Positions 1-8,418 of a DNA stretch of 14,640 nt are shown one piece after another. The notes under the pieces were generated by a model, which made no database searches, was not told where the DNA came from, and was given only the letters and a program-made list of their open reading frames with translations. Location of the stretch: the NCBI GenBank assembly GCA_003024985.2, contig PXIH01S0072130.1; one strand, 5' to 3'. A program made the translations under genes and the position numbers. Source of the DNA: Euperipatoides rowelli (lineage: Eukaryota > Onychophora > Udeonychophora > Euonychophora > Peripatopsidae). The number at the start of each line of letters is the position of its first letter. Within the stretch, counting starts at the first letter, position 1.

Positions 1-295
1 CATAAGCTCAAAATTAGTATGACATTATTTAACAGTTTTAGCTGCTTAGCACAAGTCATATGACAATACTAAAGTGAAATGCTAATATGAATTAGACTAA
101 AAGAATTAATAATAATTTTTGTTATAACCTACTTTTTTTACAATGTAGAAAGATTTACGGTAGTTGAAAAAATTTGTATCATAAGAGTGTAGACCAGATT
201 ATTCTATATTTTTTAATTTTCTTGTGGGCCAGAAAGTATTTTGAAAAAAGACCGCAACTGACCTGTGGATATATCATCCAATATGAAAAATATAT
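1..295. other. A+T-rich non-coding stretch
   Basis: No open frame, splice pair or recognisable repeat was found here. It ends at a short TA dinucleotide run near 291-303 that borders the SINE-like element. Confidence 0.5.
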
Positions 296-307
296 ATATA
301 TATAAAA

Positions 308-465
308 CGTTGAATCCTCATAAACAGAATGGAGGCCTGTAAATTAAAAAGTGAAAGTTTTAGCTTACATGGCGCTCTTACTTGGATATACCGGTATCAG
401 CCAATATGAAATATACAGTATAATGTTGAATCCTCATAAACAGAAGGAAAGAGGCCTGTAAATTN
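308..465 (-). repeat. Duplicated tail unit of the SINE-like element
   Basis: The block GTTGAATCCTCATAAACAGA...GGCCTGTAAATT occurs at 308-345 and again at 423-464, offset by 116-119 bp. Sequence between the copies (371-385) is also shared with the inverted copy at 12277-12291. Each copy is A+T-rich with small indels. Confidence 0.8.
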
Positions 466-528
466 AAAAAAAACCAAAGCGAGCTATTAAAGCTAGGGAG
501 AAAACAACGTTCCAACTGTCCTAGCAGG

Positions 529-538
529 GGATTGAACC
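529..538 (-). promoter_or_regulatory. Pol III B box
   Basis: GGTTCAATCC on the minus strand matches the tRNA T-arm B-box consensus. It is paired with the A box at 584-595. Confidence 0.65.
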
Positions 539-583
539 TGGGTCCCCAGCATATGTCCTCGGCATGGCAATCAACAGTCGTTG

Positions 584-595
584 CCGACTGGACCA
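584..595 (-). promoter_or_regulatory. Pol III A box
   Basis: TGGTCCAGTCGG on the minus strand is a full match to the A-box consensus, 45 nt upstream of the B box. Confidence 0.65.
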
Positions 596-954
596 CCATG
601 TCAAGACAGAAATGGGCCTTTTGTACAGAACTGCTGACTGGGCTTTTTCTAGCCATTCCGACACTGCTGATTATTATTATTTTGTACAATTATAAGATAC
701 AAAAAAAAAAAAATGTTTTAACTTTTCTAGATTTTACTAGGAACTAAAAACTAATATCATACTGTCATTGTTTTTCAAAATATGTGAAACACAGCATTCC
801 ATTTTCTATAAGTCAAAACTTTAGGTAAGTCTCTCTATATCTAAAATTGTTTCATTGGCAGAACTAAAAGGCTTCAGAAGTTTTGTGCTAATGCAGACTC
901 TCAAAATTAAATAAAACTTACCACAAAACTTAATTTTTGGTATGATGGTTTGTA

Positions 955-1345
955 AAAGCAATGTAAGCGGCAGCTGCTGCAATAAAGGCCTTCATGCCTC
1001 TAATTGAATGAAACCGCCATGAATTTCCACTTAGTCACAAGATAAATGTCCTAATAGTTGAGCTTTGAGCCAAACTAAGCAAGATCAGGGCGAGAGGTGT
1101 TTTTAAACTAAGGCTAAGTAGAGTTTAATGGCCTGCTATGTCCCCATGCTCATTGACCTCTGCCTTTTTTATGCTTCTCTTTTCTTTCTTTAATTTGATC
1201 TTGTCTATTTTTAAAAGTGAACAGCCACTTTGCCTTGTTATTCAATTAGCAAGAATTTCTAGCATTACAACTGAAAACATTCATAGAAATAATGGTTACA
1301 TTTGTAGAAAATCACCAGGGATAGGCCAAGACATTGTTTGACACT
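955..1345. other. Candidate conserved non-coding element
   Basis: This block is clearly less A+T-rich and less repetitive than its surroundings and has no convincing coding frame. A 67-codon frame at 1138-1341 lacks any recognisable motif. Near 960-1010 it carries an E-box CAGCTG (971-976), a CAATAAA posterior-HOX/CDX-like site (980-986) and a TAATTG homeodomain core (1001-1006). Such clustering is typical of developmental enhancers, but conservation cannot be tested here. Confidence 0.3.
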
Positions 1346-1690
1346 AAAGAAAAGTTTGGTAACTTAAACATTAAATGTTACGCTGATTATTTACATCATT
1401 ATTCCAGCTGAGATTACAATAATCATGAATTTATATTATCAGTTTAAAAACTATGAACTCGTATTTATGATCTTAAAAAAATATATACAGTATATATATT
1501 TTCTCAAAGTTAATCAAATTTTAAAAATGATGATGAAAGATTGTTGATAATACTGTACCAAAAAAGTGAAAAAGATTTAGTTTGAAAAATTAAAAATTAT
1601 ACAAATTATATTATCAATATTCTAACATACTGTTGATGTATCAAGTTAAAAAAAAAATATTATGACCACAAATAGTGAGAACAGAATATC
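1346..1690. other. A+T-rich non-coding stretch
   Basis: Very A+T-rich, with poly-A runs and a TATATA tract around 1480-1500. No gene or element was recognised. Confidence 0.45.
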
Positions 1691-1815
1691 AAAGTAAGAA
1701 ATTAGGCCAGGATAATTATATGGGAAGTGGAGAAGGGTAGGTCCCCCTCCCCCGCTCCTGGATTACTGGTCCTGTGAGGAGCAAGAAGTGGGGATAAGGA
1801 TCCCCGAGTAAGCAT
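1691..1815. other. G/C-rich island of unknown origin
   Basis: A short island with C-runs (1741-1757) and a GGATCC-containing end sits just beyond the 3' end of the minus-strand LINE. No frame or repeat partner was found in the window. Confidence 0.3.
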
Positions 1816-1879
1816 TTTGAACTTTGACTACCCTAATAGTGCTAAGATCTTATTTTTTGGAACTGCTAAATTGTATATA

Positions 1880-2357
1880 TGTTTTAAATTTTATTTTAAG
1901 TTAAGTGTTGACAGTTATGGGACAATAAGTCAAGACTACATCCCAATAAAAAACAAATTAGATCAATTCTAAAAACTAACTATTTGTAATCTGATAAGAA
2001 TCTAGTAACCCTTTCCAATCGATTAAGAGTATTAGCTGGCAAACCATTCCAAAAAGGGACCATTCTATTTTTTTAATAAAATGGAATCTAGCATTAACCC
2101 TAGTGATCTCTCTTTCTAGTCTCCAACAATGACCTCTACCACGAAAAGCATGTACCAAATCAAAAAAATCATTAACATCAACTTCAATACTATTTCCTTA
2201 GAAAGAAATACAACATCACTTAATTGTCTCTGAGCAGGGTCCTAATCTCAACGGCATAAAGTAATTTTAATCTTTTATCATAATCCAAATTATGTAAACC
2301 CACAATATACATGGTAATTCTTTTAAAAAAGCGATTAATCCTATCTCTATCAGTACT
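1880..2357 (-). mobile_element. LINE 3' segment (CR1/Jockey-type), C-terminus and 3' UTR
   Basis: The minus strand continues the reverse-transcriptase ORF found at 2641-3170 beyond the inserted MITE. The first part encodes a thumb-like stretch with DRINRFFKR, VGLHNLDYDKRLKLL and YAVEIRTLL, the pattern seen after the RT domain of CR1/L2-like LINEs. After a stop and a frame change, about 2185-1976 encodes the conserved C-terminal pattern FRGRGHCWRLEREITRVNAR and ends LLDSYQITNS before a stop. About 1975-1880 looks like 3' UTR. A frameshift and stop near 2225-2240 make it non-functional. The exact 3' end is not determined because no clear terminal repeat is visible. I am confident about non-LTR origin, less about clade. 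Confidence 0.7.
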
Positions 2358-2365
2358 ATTTAAAG
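2358..2365. repeat. Target-site duplication, left copy
   Basis: ATTTAAAG immediately precedes the MITE terminus and is repeated exactly at 2633-2640. Confidence 0.85.
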
Positions 2366-2632
2366 CAGGGATGGCAAATAGGTGGCACACGTGCCGAAGA
2401 TAGCACTTTAGAGATTTTCACTGGCACGCCAGACTTTTAAACTTGAAAAATCTCCACAGCCAAAAGAAAAACTTATCAAATCTGTCAAAAGGGAAACAAA
2501 ACGTCCATACAACTAACTTTAAAAAAAAAAGCTTATCAAAATCAACTTTTATTTAATTTTGGCACTTTAGCCAAAATGACATCAAATTTGTTTGATTTCG
2601 GAACGCTGGACAAATCCTATTTACCATCCCTG
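2366..2632. mobile_element. hAT-type MITE nested in the LINE
   Basis: A 267-bp element begins CAGGGATGGCAAATAGG and ends with CCTATTTACCATCCCTG. These termini are inverted repeats matching at 16 of 17 positions. It is flanked by a perfect 8-bp duplication, the length made by hAT transposases. It has no coding capacity. The interior carries GGCAC/GTGCC motifs and poly-A runs. It interrupts the LINE ORF between the segments at 2641-3170 and 1880-2357, so it inserted after the LINE and depended on a transposase supplied elsewhere. Confidence 0.85.
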
Positions 2633-2640
2633 ATTTAAAG
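2633..2640. repeat. Target-site duplication, right copy
   Basis: ATTTAAAG follows the MITE right terminus directly and equals the left copy at 2358-2365. Confidence 0.85.
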
Positions 2641-3170
2641 TAAAGTAGATTAAACTACAATAATCCAAGACCGGCTGCAAATAGCTTTTATAAACCCTAA
2701 CAAAAACATTAATCGTAATCTGTGAAAAAATGCATTTAAGCATATAAAAATAACGATATAACTTAGCTATCAGATTATCCACATAAGTAAATCTAAGGCC
2801 GCTATCAAATACAATACCCAGATTATAATGATAATTGACCTTCTCAATCTGAACATTATTAATCACAAAATCACCATACTCAGAGGGAGATCCCAACTCT
2901 AAAAATTTACTCTTTTTAACATTAAGAACAAGACTATTACTCTCAATCTTTACTTGAAGAGTTCGGTAGTCTGACGAGTCCAAATTTCTAAAAACCCAGA
3001 TGTCTGCATAACTATAAATATTCATAAAATTACCCAGATGCAAATTCGCCAAATAAAAATTAAATAGAAAGGTAGAGAGCACAGCACCCTGAGGAACACC
3101 ACACAATTTATAATTCACAATGGATCTAACATTATTAATCTTTACTCAATAAGTACGATTGTATAAAAAG
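2641..3170 (-). pseudogene. LINE reverse transcriptase fragment (CR1/Jockey-type)
   Basis: On the minus strand this encodes the palm region of a non-LTR reverse transcriptase. The order is FLYNRTY, a stop where the family usually has a tryptophan (about 3147), VKINNV, GVPQGAVLS, FLFNFYLANL, then the catalytic box as YADI (2999-3010), followed by LVLNVKKSKFL and the thumb with SYLQPVLDYCSLIYF. The catalytic box normally reads YADD; the second aspartate is isoleucine, so the enzyme would be dead even without the stop. The 5' side is cut by a hAT-like end at 3171, so the endonuclease domain and the N-terminal RT motifs are absent. The ORF runs into the MITE at 2640; residues read beyond that point are MITE-derived. 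Motif order identifies an RT with high confidence; CR1/Jockey assignment is by pattern only. Confidence 0.85.
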
Positions 3171-3320
3171 CAGTGTTGGGATAGTTCCAGTAAAAAAGGA
3201 ACTAGTTCCAGTTTCTTTAAAAAAATAGGAACTAGTTCCTGTTCTTTGTTCCTGTTTTGAAAAAGGAACTAGTTCCAGTTCCAACTTGTTTTTTTGTTCT
3301 TTTACCAGATCAAAAATATA
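3171..3320. mobile_element. hAT-like element end with palindromic subterminal repeats
   Basis: It starts CAGTGTTGGG, a typical hAT terminus, exactly where LINE homology stops. Three copies of the palindrome GGAACTAGTTCC follow at 3198-3209, 3228-3239 and 3265-3276, with partial copies between them. Subterminal repeats of this kind are common transposase-binding arrays in hAT elements. No matching CCCAACACTG terminus was found to the right, so the element is truncated or rearranged. Its inner limit is uncertain. Confidence 0.6.
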
Positions 3321-3524
3321 GACAAAAAAAAAACAGATTGTATTTTTATTTTATTAGTGCTTAACTTCGCCTGAAGGCGTTTATTGTACACACAATTACA
3401 TTGTGTATTACTTCAAGCTTGGAATATTAACAAATGCCAGCTTTATATTGAATTCCTATTTAAGTAGGTGTAATTTACCCATTCCAGCACACTTCTGGTT
3501 TCCAGTTTGGCTACTTCCCATTTT

Positions 3525-3537
3525 GGGTCAAAGGTCA
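3525..3537 (+). promoter_or_regulatory. DR1-type nuclear receptor motif
   Basis: GGGTCA A AGGTCA is a perfect direct repeat with one-base spacing. Further AGGTCA half-sites occur at 3698-3703 and 3730-3735. Function is unproven; the match could be chance within a repeat. Confidence 0.25.
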
Positions 3538-3567
3538 TTTTAGCAGTGCACGCTCTCTATTAACCGG

Positions 3568-3815
3568 CAAGGTAATGGCCAAGTTTCGACTTCCGGTTAT
3601 TGCGCTCGAAATTTTCAAACGCAAATCAAGATGGCGGACCGGAAATGCGCAGAAATGTGCGCGAATAACTTAGAAAAAAATTTCAAAAAAATTTTAAAGG
3701 TCAAGGTAAAGGCCACACCCATATTTTCCAGGTCACATTACCCATCATGCAAAATTCAAGATGGCAGACCGGAAGTGCTCAGAAATGTGCGCAAAAACTT
3801 AGATATCTCAACACA
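3568..3815. repeat. Diverged tandem duplication with YY1/ETS-like motifs
   Basis: Two units of about 132 bp (3568-3701 and 3702-3815) share CAAGGTAA(T/A)GGCCA near the start. Both have a CAAGATGGCRGACCGGAARTG core (starts 3627 and 3757) and then AGAAATGTGCGC. The core joins a YY1-like AAGATGG to an ETS-like ACCGGAA. Both units are far richer in G+C than their surroundings. An 84-codon frame begins at the ATG inside the first core, but it lacks protein features, so it is not called as a gene. Confidence 0.7.
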
Positions 3816-5330
3816 TAATAAGGTATTACATACGGGATTCAATGGGAACTCATTATTTCAAATGGAAAAGGATTTTACATGCTAGTAGATTCATATTTTT
3901 TTAAATGCAACCAATCGAGTTGAAACTGAACAGGATGATTGAAATAATTATTTAATGGATATTCCCCAGTTACAAAGTCTAGTGTATTAAATAGATTTAT
4001 TATAAAAAATTTTCTAATTAATTTGGTAGTGTTCACCATTATTATTTTTTTAATATGACTTCATAGGGCATAATGGAGTAGATTTTCAGACACAGCGCAC
4101 CTCAATTACTCGGGGTAGTATCTTACATACTAATAAAATTGTTAAATAGAGCAAGTAATAATTAATACAAATCGATCTATACAGTATATTTTTAAAACTC
4201 CGTGTATGTAAAATTTGCCATGTATCAATAACTACCGTATGTATGAATGCTCATTTTAACGTACTTTAGATTTTATTTCAACAGCGTTATTACTTCTATT
4301 TAATACTACCATAAAATATTACAATAAACAATTGAATGAATTATATGTTATATAAACATTAAAAACGTAATCTCTAACCTATTCATATTTTTAACTAAAC
4401 ATCGTATTCTCCTCCCCTCAGTCTGTTTTTTTTTCTAAAAGTGTGTAATAAGAGCTTAGCGAGAGTCATCTTTTTCAATATACAGTAGATATTATTTCAA
4501 ACACTTCATTAGTGAGCGCGATCTTTTTTTTTTAATATAGACTAGATTTATTTTCAAGTCCTTTTAATATATTAATTCAAGCATAGCCTACAATTAAAAA
4601 ATATCAAATAGTTTTAAAAAAATGATTTGGAACTTGAATTGAAGAAAAAAAAAAATATAACCAACAATACTCAATTCTTAGAACTTCCCCTAACATTTAC
4701 TGACCTCTACATGTAGGCTAGTTAACTAAGAAATCAAAACTTACTCGCTATATATATTCAGTATTTTTTTAATATACTTTAGATTAATTTTAATACCATG
4801 ACTACACCCAATCTATTAATGTTAACCCCACTATAATATAACTAATNAGAAATTAAAGATCTGTAACAATTGAATAAGTGGCATATAGCCTAAAAAAAAG
4901 TATTATAATAAAGTCAGTAGACTTTCTAAATCCACCTCTGTCTCAGCAAAGTTCATTCATATCAAAATATTTTTTTTTATATCAAATTGTTGTCTTGTGC
5001 ATGTTTTATTATTTAGATCCTGCAGAAGAGACCAATTCCAGAATGCACTGTTTAAGATAACAGTGGAGTAAGTTTATATTGTTTGCATTATACAAATTAC
5101 ACTGAGTACCCTTGTTCCATAAGTCCTAACAGTTGAAGCCCAAAATTCCAAAATATTTTTGCCTAGTTGCCTGAGATTTATAATTTTTAAGTACGGAAAA
5201 GAGATTAATTTTTGATACACAATTCCCTATAAATTTTGATACTTTAATCCAGAAACGATATTCCAATTGACACTTTGCCTTTCATTAGATATCATAATTT
5301 AATACGAATTACATAATAATTTATTCGGAA
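3816..5330. other. Long A+T-rich region with degenerate repeats
   Basis: No gene was found. A degenerate motif, roughly AATATAC-x-TAGATT-x-ATTTCAA, recurs at about 4262-4282, 4478-4500, 4537-4557 and 4770-4795. The copy pair at 4460-4560 also shares a preceding GCGAGA/GCGCGA-TC plus T-run. Spacing is irregular, so this looks like an old, decayed repeat array. Single Ns are at 4847 and 5340. Confidence 0.4.
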
Positions 5331-5340
5331 CATAATTTTN

Positions 5341-5493
5341 CTACTGAGTTAAAAATATATTTTTTCCCTGGCCAGCTCTCAGATAATCTAGAAGTTCAAC
5401 ATCCCTTTTATATCAGTTTAATATTTTATTACATGTCTAAACTTACCACTTCCCTACTAGGTTAAAAATCTACTTTTCCCCAATTCTCAAACT
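5341..5493. repeat. Short direct repeat pair, 113 bp apart
   Basis: CTACTGAGTTAAAAAT...TTTCCC...CTCTCA at 5341-5382 is matched by CTACTAGGTTAAAAAT...TTTCCCC...TTCTCA at 5454-5490. The first copy starts directly after the N at 5340. Confidence 0.5.
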
Positions 5494-6228
5494 TAACAAA
5501 CAAAACCCTAAATAAATAGTGAAATAAATTAAATCTTGCCATGTCCGCCATAACTGCCCATTAAAATACACATTATGCATGCTCGGAAAACCTTGCATTG
5601 TGACAAATACCAGAAAACAATTGATAAGTTTTTACTTGTTGAGTTCCAGTTAATAAAAAAATATTTATTTTCAAAAGTAAGCTGCTTTTACTTCATTTTT
5701 CATTACCAGCCATAGTTACTGAAATGAAGATTTGTCATTATACCATTCTCCTCTTCAACATAATTCATTATACCGTAAAGGTAGCAGGGTATAATAAATT
5801 TGTTAAAAATTTTAAAGGATTTTAAAAAAAAAAAAAAAAAATGGAATATTAAAAAATAATAAATTATGTGTCTGTTGAATGCTTTTTTTAAGTTTAAGTG
5901 CTTTGAAATAATAATTTAGTAACGAACAGGCTACATGTTAAATAATAGAATCACTAAAATTTGTGTCCATTAGGCCTAATGTATATTCTTATTTTTTCTC
6001 TCATCCCCTTTTATTCCCCTTCCAATTCTGATTTGGAAATTTTTATTGTGCATATGAAGTACAAAGATATAAAAACTCTTTTACTTTTGAGTGTTCTGCC
6101 TCCCTAATATGAAATATTCCTTTCCTTTTTCTTCTCCCCCTTCCTTCCCCCATTTTAGTGCAACATAAATATAAGCTACTGTATGTTGTACATGTTAATT
6201 ATAAAGATATTCAAACCAAAGTTTTGAG
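5494..6228. other. A+T-rich non-coding stretch
   Basis: Contains an 18-base poly-A run near 5823-5840 and an inverted repeat ATTATACC/GGTATAAT at 5767-5795. No gene was recognised. Confidence 0.4.
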
Positions 6229-6790
6229 GGTTCACTCAGTGAATGTTAAAGATGTTCAATGTTTTTAGGAATGGCTGGTTATTATTGGCGATTCATAAAA
6301 AATATTTCTACAATAACACATCTTTGACTAAATTACTAGAGAAAGATGAGTTCATTTGATCAGACCAATGTCAAAAAGCTTTTAAATCCATCAAACAAAA
6401 GCTAACATTCAAACCTATTTTAACATTTCTAAACTTCACCATTTTTCCTAATGACGGATGCTAGTAATATCGATTCAGCCAAAAAAAAATGACAATGTAA
6501 TAGCCTATGCTAGCCGATCTTTAAATTGGTTTGAGTGCTAATGGAGTGTACCTGAAAAATAATATATAGTAATTGGATTTGGCATTGAACATTTCAGACC
6601 ATACCTAGAGGTAATGAAATTTACAGTAATTACTGACAATGCCCTCTGTTGGCTAAAATCTATTAAAAACCCTCATGACCTCTAGCTCGATGGAGTCTCA
6701 GATTAAAATATAAACTTATTAATAATCAGCACCATCCAGGAAAAAATAACATGTTCTGATTATTCAGACTACTGGAAAATAAGTCATCCA
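6229..6790 (+). pseudogene. Ty3/gypsy retrotransposon relic (RT end and RNase H)
   Basis: Translated in shifting plus-strand frames, this matches the end of the reverse transcriptase and the RNase H of Ty3/gypsy Pol. In order: GMAGYYWRFIKNIS, the conserved RT thumb (about 6268-6310); KLLEKDEF, QCQKAFKSIKQKL and ILTFLNF, the RT/RNase H link; MTDASN, carrying an RNase H catalytic aspartate (about 6450); IEHFRPYLEVMKFTVITDNA, with the later RNase H core; then KNPHD, and QHHPGK near 6730. At least five frameshifts or stops break it. Protease, integrase and LTRs are absent, so only a fragment of about 560 bp remains. The position inside a probable host intron is inferred from the candidate exon at 7052. 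Identity is secure by motif order; it is non-functional. Confidence 0.85.
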
Positions 6791-7051
6791 TCATGGAGCT
6801 GAATTGAAGATTTATTTAGAGATTACTTTTGTGATTATAGGTTTTAACTAAAAGTAATCTAAGAGAAAAACGTTGTTTTGTTTTTTATTTATTTCAAGAA
6901 TATTTAAGGTCATATGGCAATTATGTAATTAGCAGTTGTTTTTTAAATAATTATGTTCAATAAATGCAATTTGTCGTTGTAAAGTTTAATGTTTTTTTAA
7001 ACAAAGTTTCACTTTTCAATATAACATAAATTGTTTTATTTAATGTTTCAG
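6791..7051. other. A+T-rich sequence ending in a splice acceptor
   Basis: Nothing coding was seen. It ends with a T-rich tract and the AG at 7050-7051 before the candidate exon. Confidence 0.35.
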
Positions 7052-7126
7052 GAAGTTATGCAGTTAAAAACAGATTTGAGGAAAAGGCATCAAGATCTGC
7101 TGGAAAAACAGATTCATCAGCAAAAG
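7052..7126 (+). CDS. Candidate internal exon, coiled-coil-like
   Basis: This 75-nt segment sits between an acceptor (TTTATTTAATGTTTCAG) and a donor (AAG|GTACTG). One frame is open throughout and reads EVMQLKTDLRKRHQDLLEK and on to HQQK: charged, glutamine-rich and helical, with leucines at roughly heptad spacing. That composition recalls coiled-coil exons such as the C-terminal one in CLOCK/NPAS2 proteins, but 25 residues are too few to assign. A second frame is also open (SYAVKNRFEEKAS...). It would splice in phase to the exon at 9738-9791, and also to 7844 with a quick stop. It lies downstream of a gypsy relic and just before the candidate terminal exon, as expected for a host gene with transposon-filled introns. 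Without RNA data the exon is a hypothesis. Confidence 0.4.
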
Positions 7127-7843
7127 GTACTGTATTATACTTATAATGTTATTTATAATGTGCAAATGATTTAGCTATGAACACTATTTAAAACATTTTC
7201 ATAAGCCTACTTGAATCGCATATTAGTCCTATACATTTATAGCTTATCAAATACTGCTTTTCAATATATAGTATTTAAAAAACACAGAAAGGTTTAAAAA
7301 TAAAATAATTTTGTTTTTAAAAATATCTTAGAAAAAGAAAAAGTGATACATCGGCTTTTTATTCCTAAAAAGTCACAGGCCAACTTTTATAGTTTGAGAA
7401 AGCAAATAGGATCAAATTACTTATTTAACCATGAAGCTTTTGGGTACATAGCCTACTTCCAATGTAGCCTAATGAAATTGATTTTGAATACGATTTCAAT
7501 TGTAGTTAATTTTTTTTTTTTTTTAGTCTCAATTTAAATTCTAAATCAAGCTGTTGCTCTGTAAGTATTTGGATATCTAAACTAACAACCTGATGAATGC
7601 TAACTATTATAACAAATTGATAGTTTGTTATTTTTATTCTGTTATCTTGGTTCACTCGCACAAGGAATAAACTGTGTGTTTTTGTACGTTAACTTTTATA
7701 ATAGCCTAGGGCTTTGCTATTTATTAGCAAATGTCATATTAACATGATCCTATCAATCATGGATTGTAAATAATATGCACGGCAATGAACTCTCCTTGCA
7801 TGTGCAAATTAATGGTATGGTGATTTCATATTTTATTTTGCAG
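7127..7843 (+). other. Candidate intron
   Basis: It starts GTACTG and ends TTTTATTTTGCAG at 7843. The interior is A+T-rich and non-coding. A less A+T-rich stretch at 7740-7830 contains POU/homeodomain-like sites (TGTGCAAATTAATGG at 7801-7815). Confidence 0.35.
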
Positions 7844-8120
7844 ACGTGTTGATTCTTACTATTTAAGGACGTAACACATATGCCTCTGTCACACTTAGTT
7901 GGGATGACCATTCAATTCCAGCGAGTATTCACACCAAGTACATTGTTGAATGGTGGTGCCACTTAAGGATCTGTATCCACTCCCTGCCTGTTGTTAGTTG
8001 CAGCCCTTGTTTTATTTTGGGCTTTCTTTGCATTTTATGTTACCTGCATTTGATTATTGGCCACAGCGAGTTGCTGTCTTTATTTTAATTTCTTTTACAA
8101 TAAATAGTTTGAACTTCAAA
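7844..8120 (+). other. Candidate terminal exon with 3' UTR
   Basis: After an acceptor at 7841-7843 the sequence becomes visibly less A+T-rich and unique for about 260 bp, then reaches AATAAA at 8099-8104. A GT/T-rich tract (TTGTGGTTTCTGTTTTCC, 8121-8138) follows, the usual layout of a poly(A) site. All three frames stop within about 30 nt of the acceptor, so this would be almost wholly 3' UTR. If the 7052-7126 coiled-coil frame splices here, translation ends after two codons. It may belong to one transcript with that exon; the alternative is a chance signal. Confidence 0.35.
8099..8104 (+). terminator. Poly(A) signal AATAAA
   Basis: Canonical hexamer followed about 17 nt later by a GT/T-rich downstream element at 8121-8138. 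Confidence 0.4.
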
Positions 8121-8391
8121 TTGTGGTTTCTGTTTTCCTTTTTAACTTGAAGTAAGGCAAATATATTTACATTGACTTGAACAACATGCCATTTTATTTT
8201 TATTAGAAGAACTAATTATTTTCTATTTTTCTTACTTAGAGCAATGTAAATTATGCATCATGCCTAGGTGTGGAATGCCGATCTCATTTTAAGACTGCTT
8301 TTAAAATTGAATCTAAAATAGTGCTATATTGGGCTGTTAAGTAATTTTCATTCTTATAAATTCTTGGAATTGAAATTATTTTATTTATATT
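8121..8391. other. Non-coding stretch
   Basis: No gene or element was recognised. A segment at 8245-8290 containing TTATGCATCATGCC is less A+T-rich. Confidence 0.35.
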
Positions 8392-8418
8392 GTCATGACG
8401 CAGAGTCTGCATCATGAC
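8392..8418. repeat. 27-bp near-perfect palindrome
   Basis: GTCATGACGCAGA is followed by one base and then TCTGCATCATGAC, giving a 13-bp inverted repeat with one mismatch. It could form a hairpin or bind a dimeric factor. Confidence 0.7.

Larger units (their letters stand above)
296..605 (-). mobile_element. tRNA-derived SINE-like element
   Basis: Read on the minus strand, this has an internal RNA polymerase III promoter. An A box, TGGTCCAGTCGG, lies at 584-595 and fits TRGYNNARNNGG at every position. A B box, GGTTCAATCC, lies at 529-538 and fits GGTTCRANNCC. Their order and the 45-nt gap suit a tRNA-like head at about 521-605. The body (466-520) has no similarity I recognise. The tail (about 296-465) holds two copies of a unit of about 117 bp, each containing AATTTACAGGCCTC followed by CTGTTTATGAGGATTCAAC. 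The tail recurs alone and inverted at 12265-12385, which supports a dispersed family. The tRNA cloverleaf is degenerate, so this is not called a tRNA gene. The outer boundaries are uncertain; no target duplication was found. An N sits at 465 inside the tail. Confidence 0.65.

Noticed and set aside
529-605. A functional tRNA gene
   Set aside because: A and B boxes fit, but the acceptor and T stems do not pair well; a SINE head explains it better.
378-689. 103-codon minus-strand frame
   Set aside because: It runs through the SINE-like element, including its Pol III boxes and tail repeat, and contains an N.
532-747. 71-codon plus-strand frame
   Set aside because: Antisense to the SINE-like element and ending in poly-A-derived lysines; no protein features.
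1138-1341. 67-codon plus frame
   Set aside because: No recognisable motif or codon pattern; it sits inside the candidate conserved non-coding block.
3631-3885. 84-codon plus frame starting in the YY1-like motif
   Set aside because: It spans two diverged copies of a tandem repeat; the repeated residues come from the duplication, and the frames of the two copies do not correspond.
4878-5060. 60-codon plus frame
   Set aside because: A+T-driven composition, no motif, and no neighbouring gene signals.
7343-7537. 64-codon plus frame ending in a poly-F run
   Set aside because: The F run is a poly-T tract; it lies in the candidate intron.
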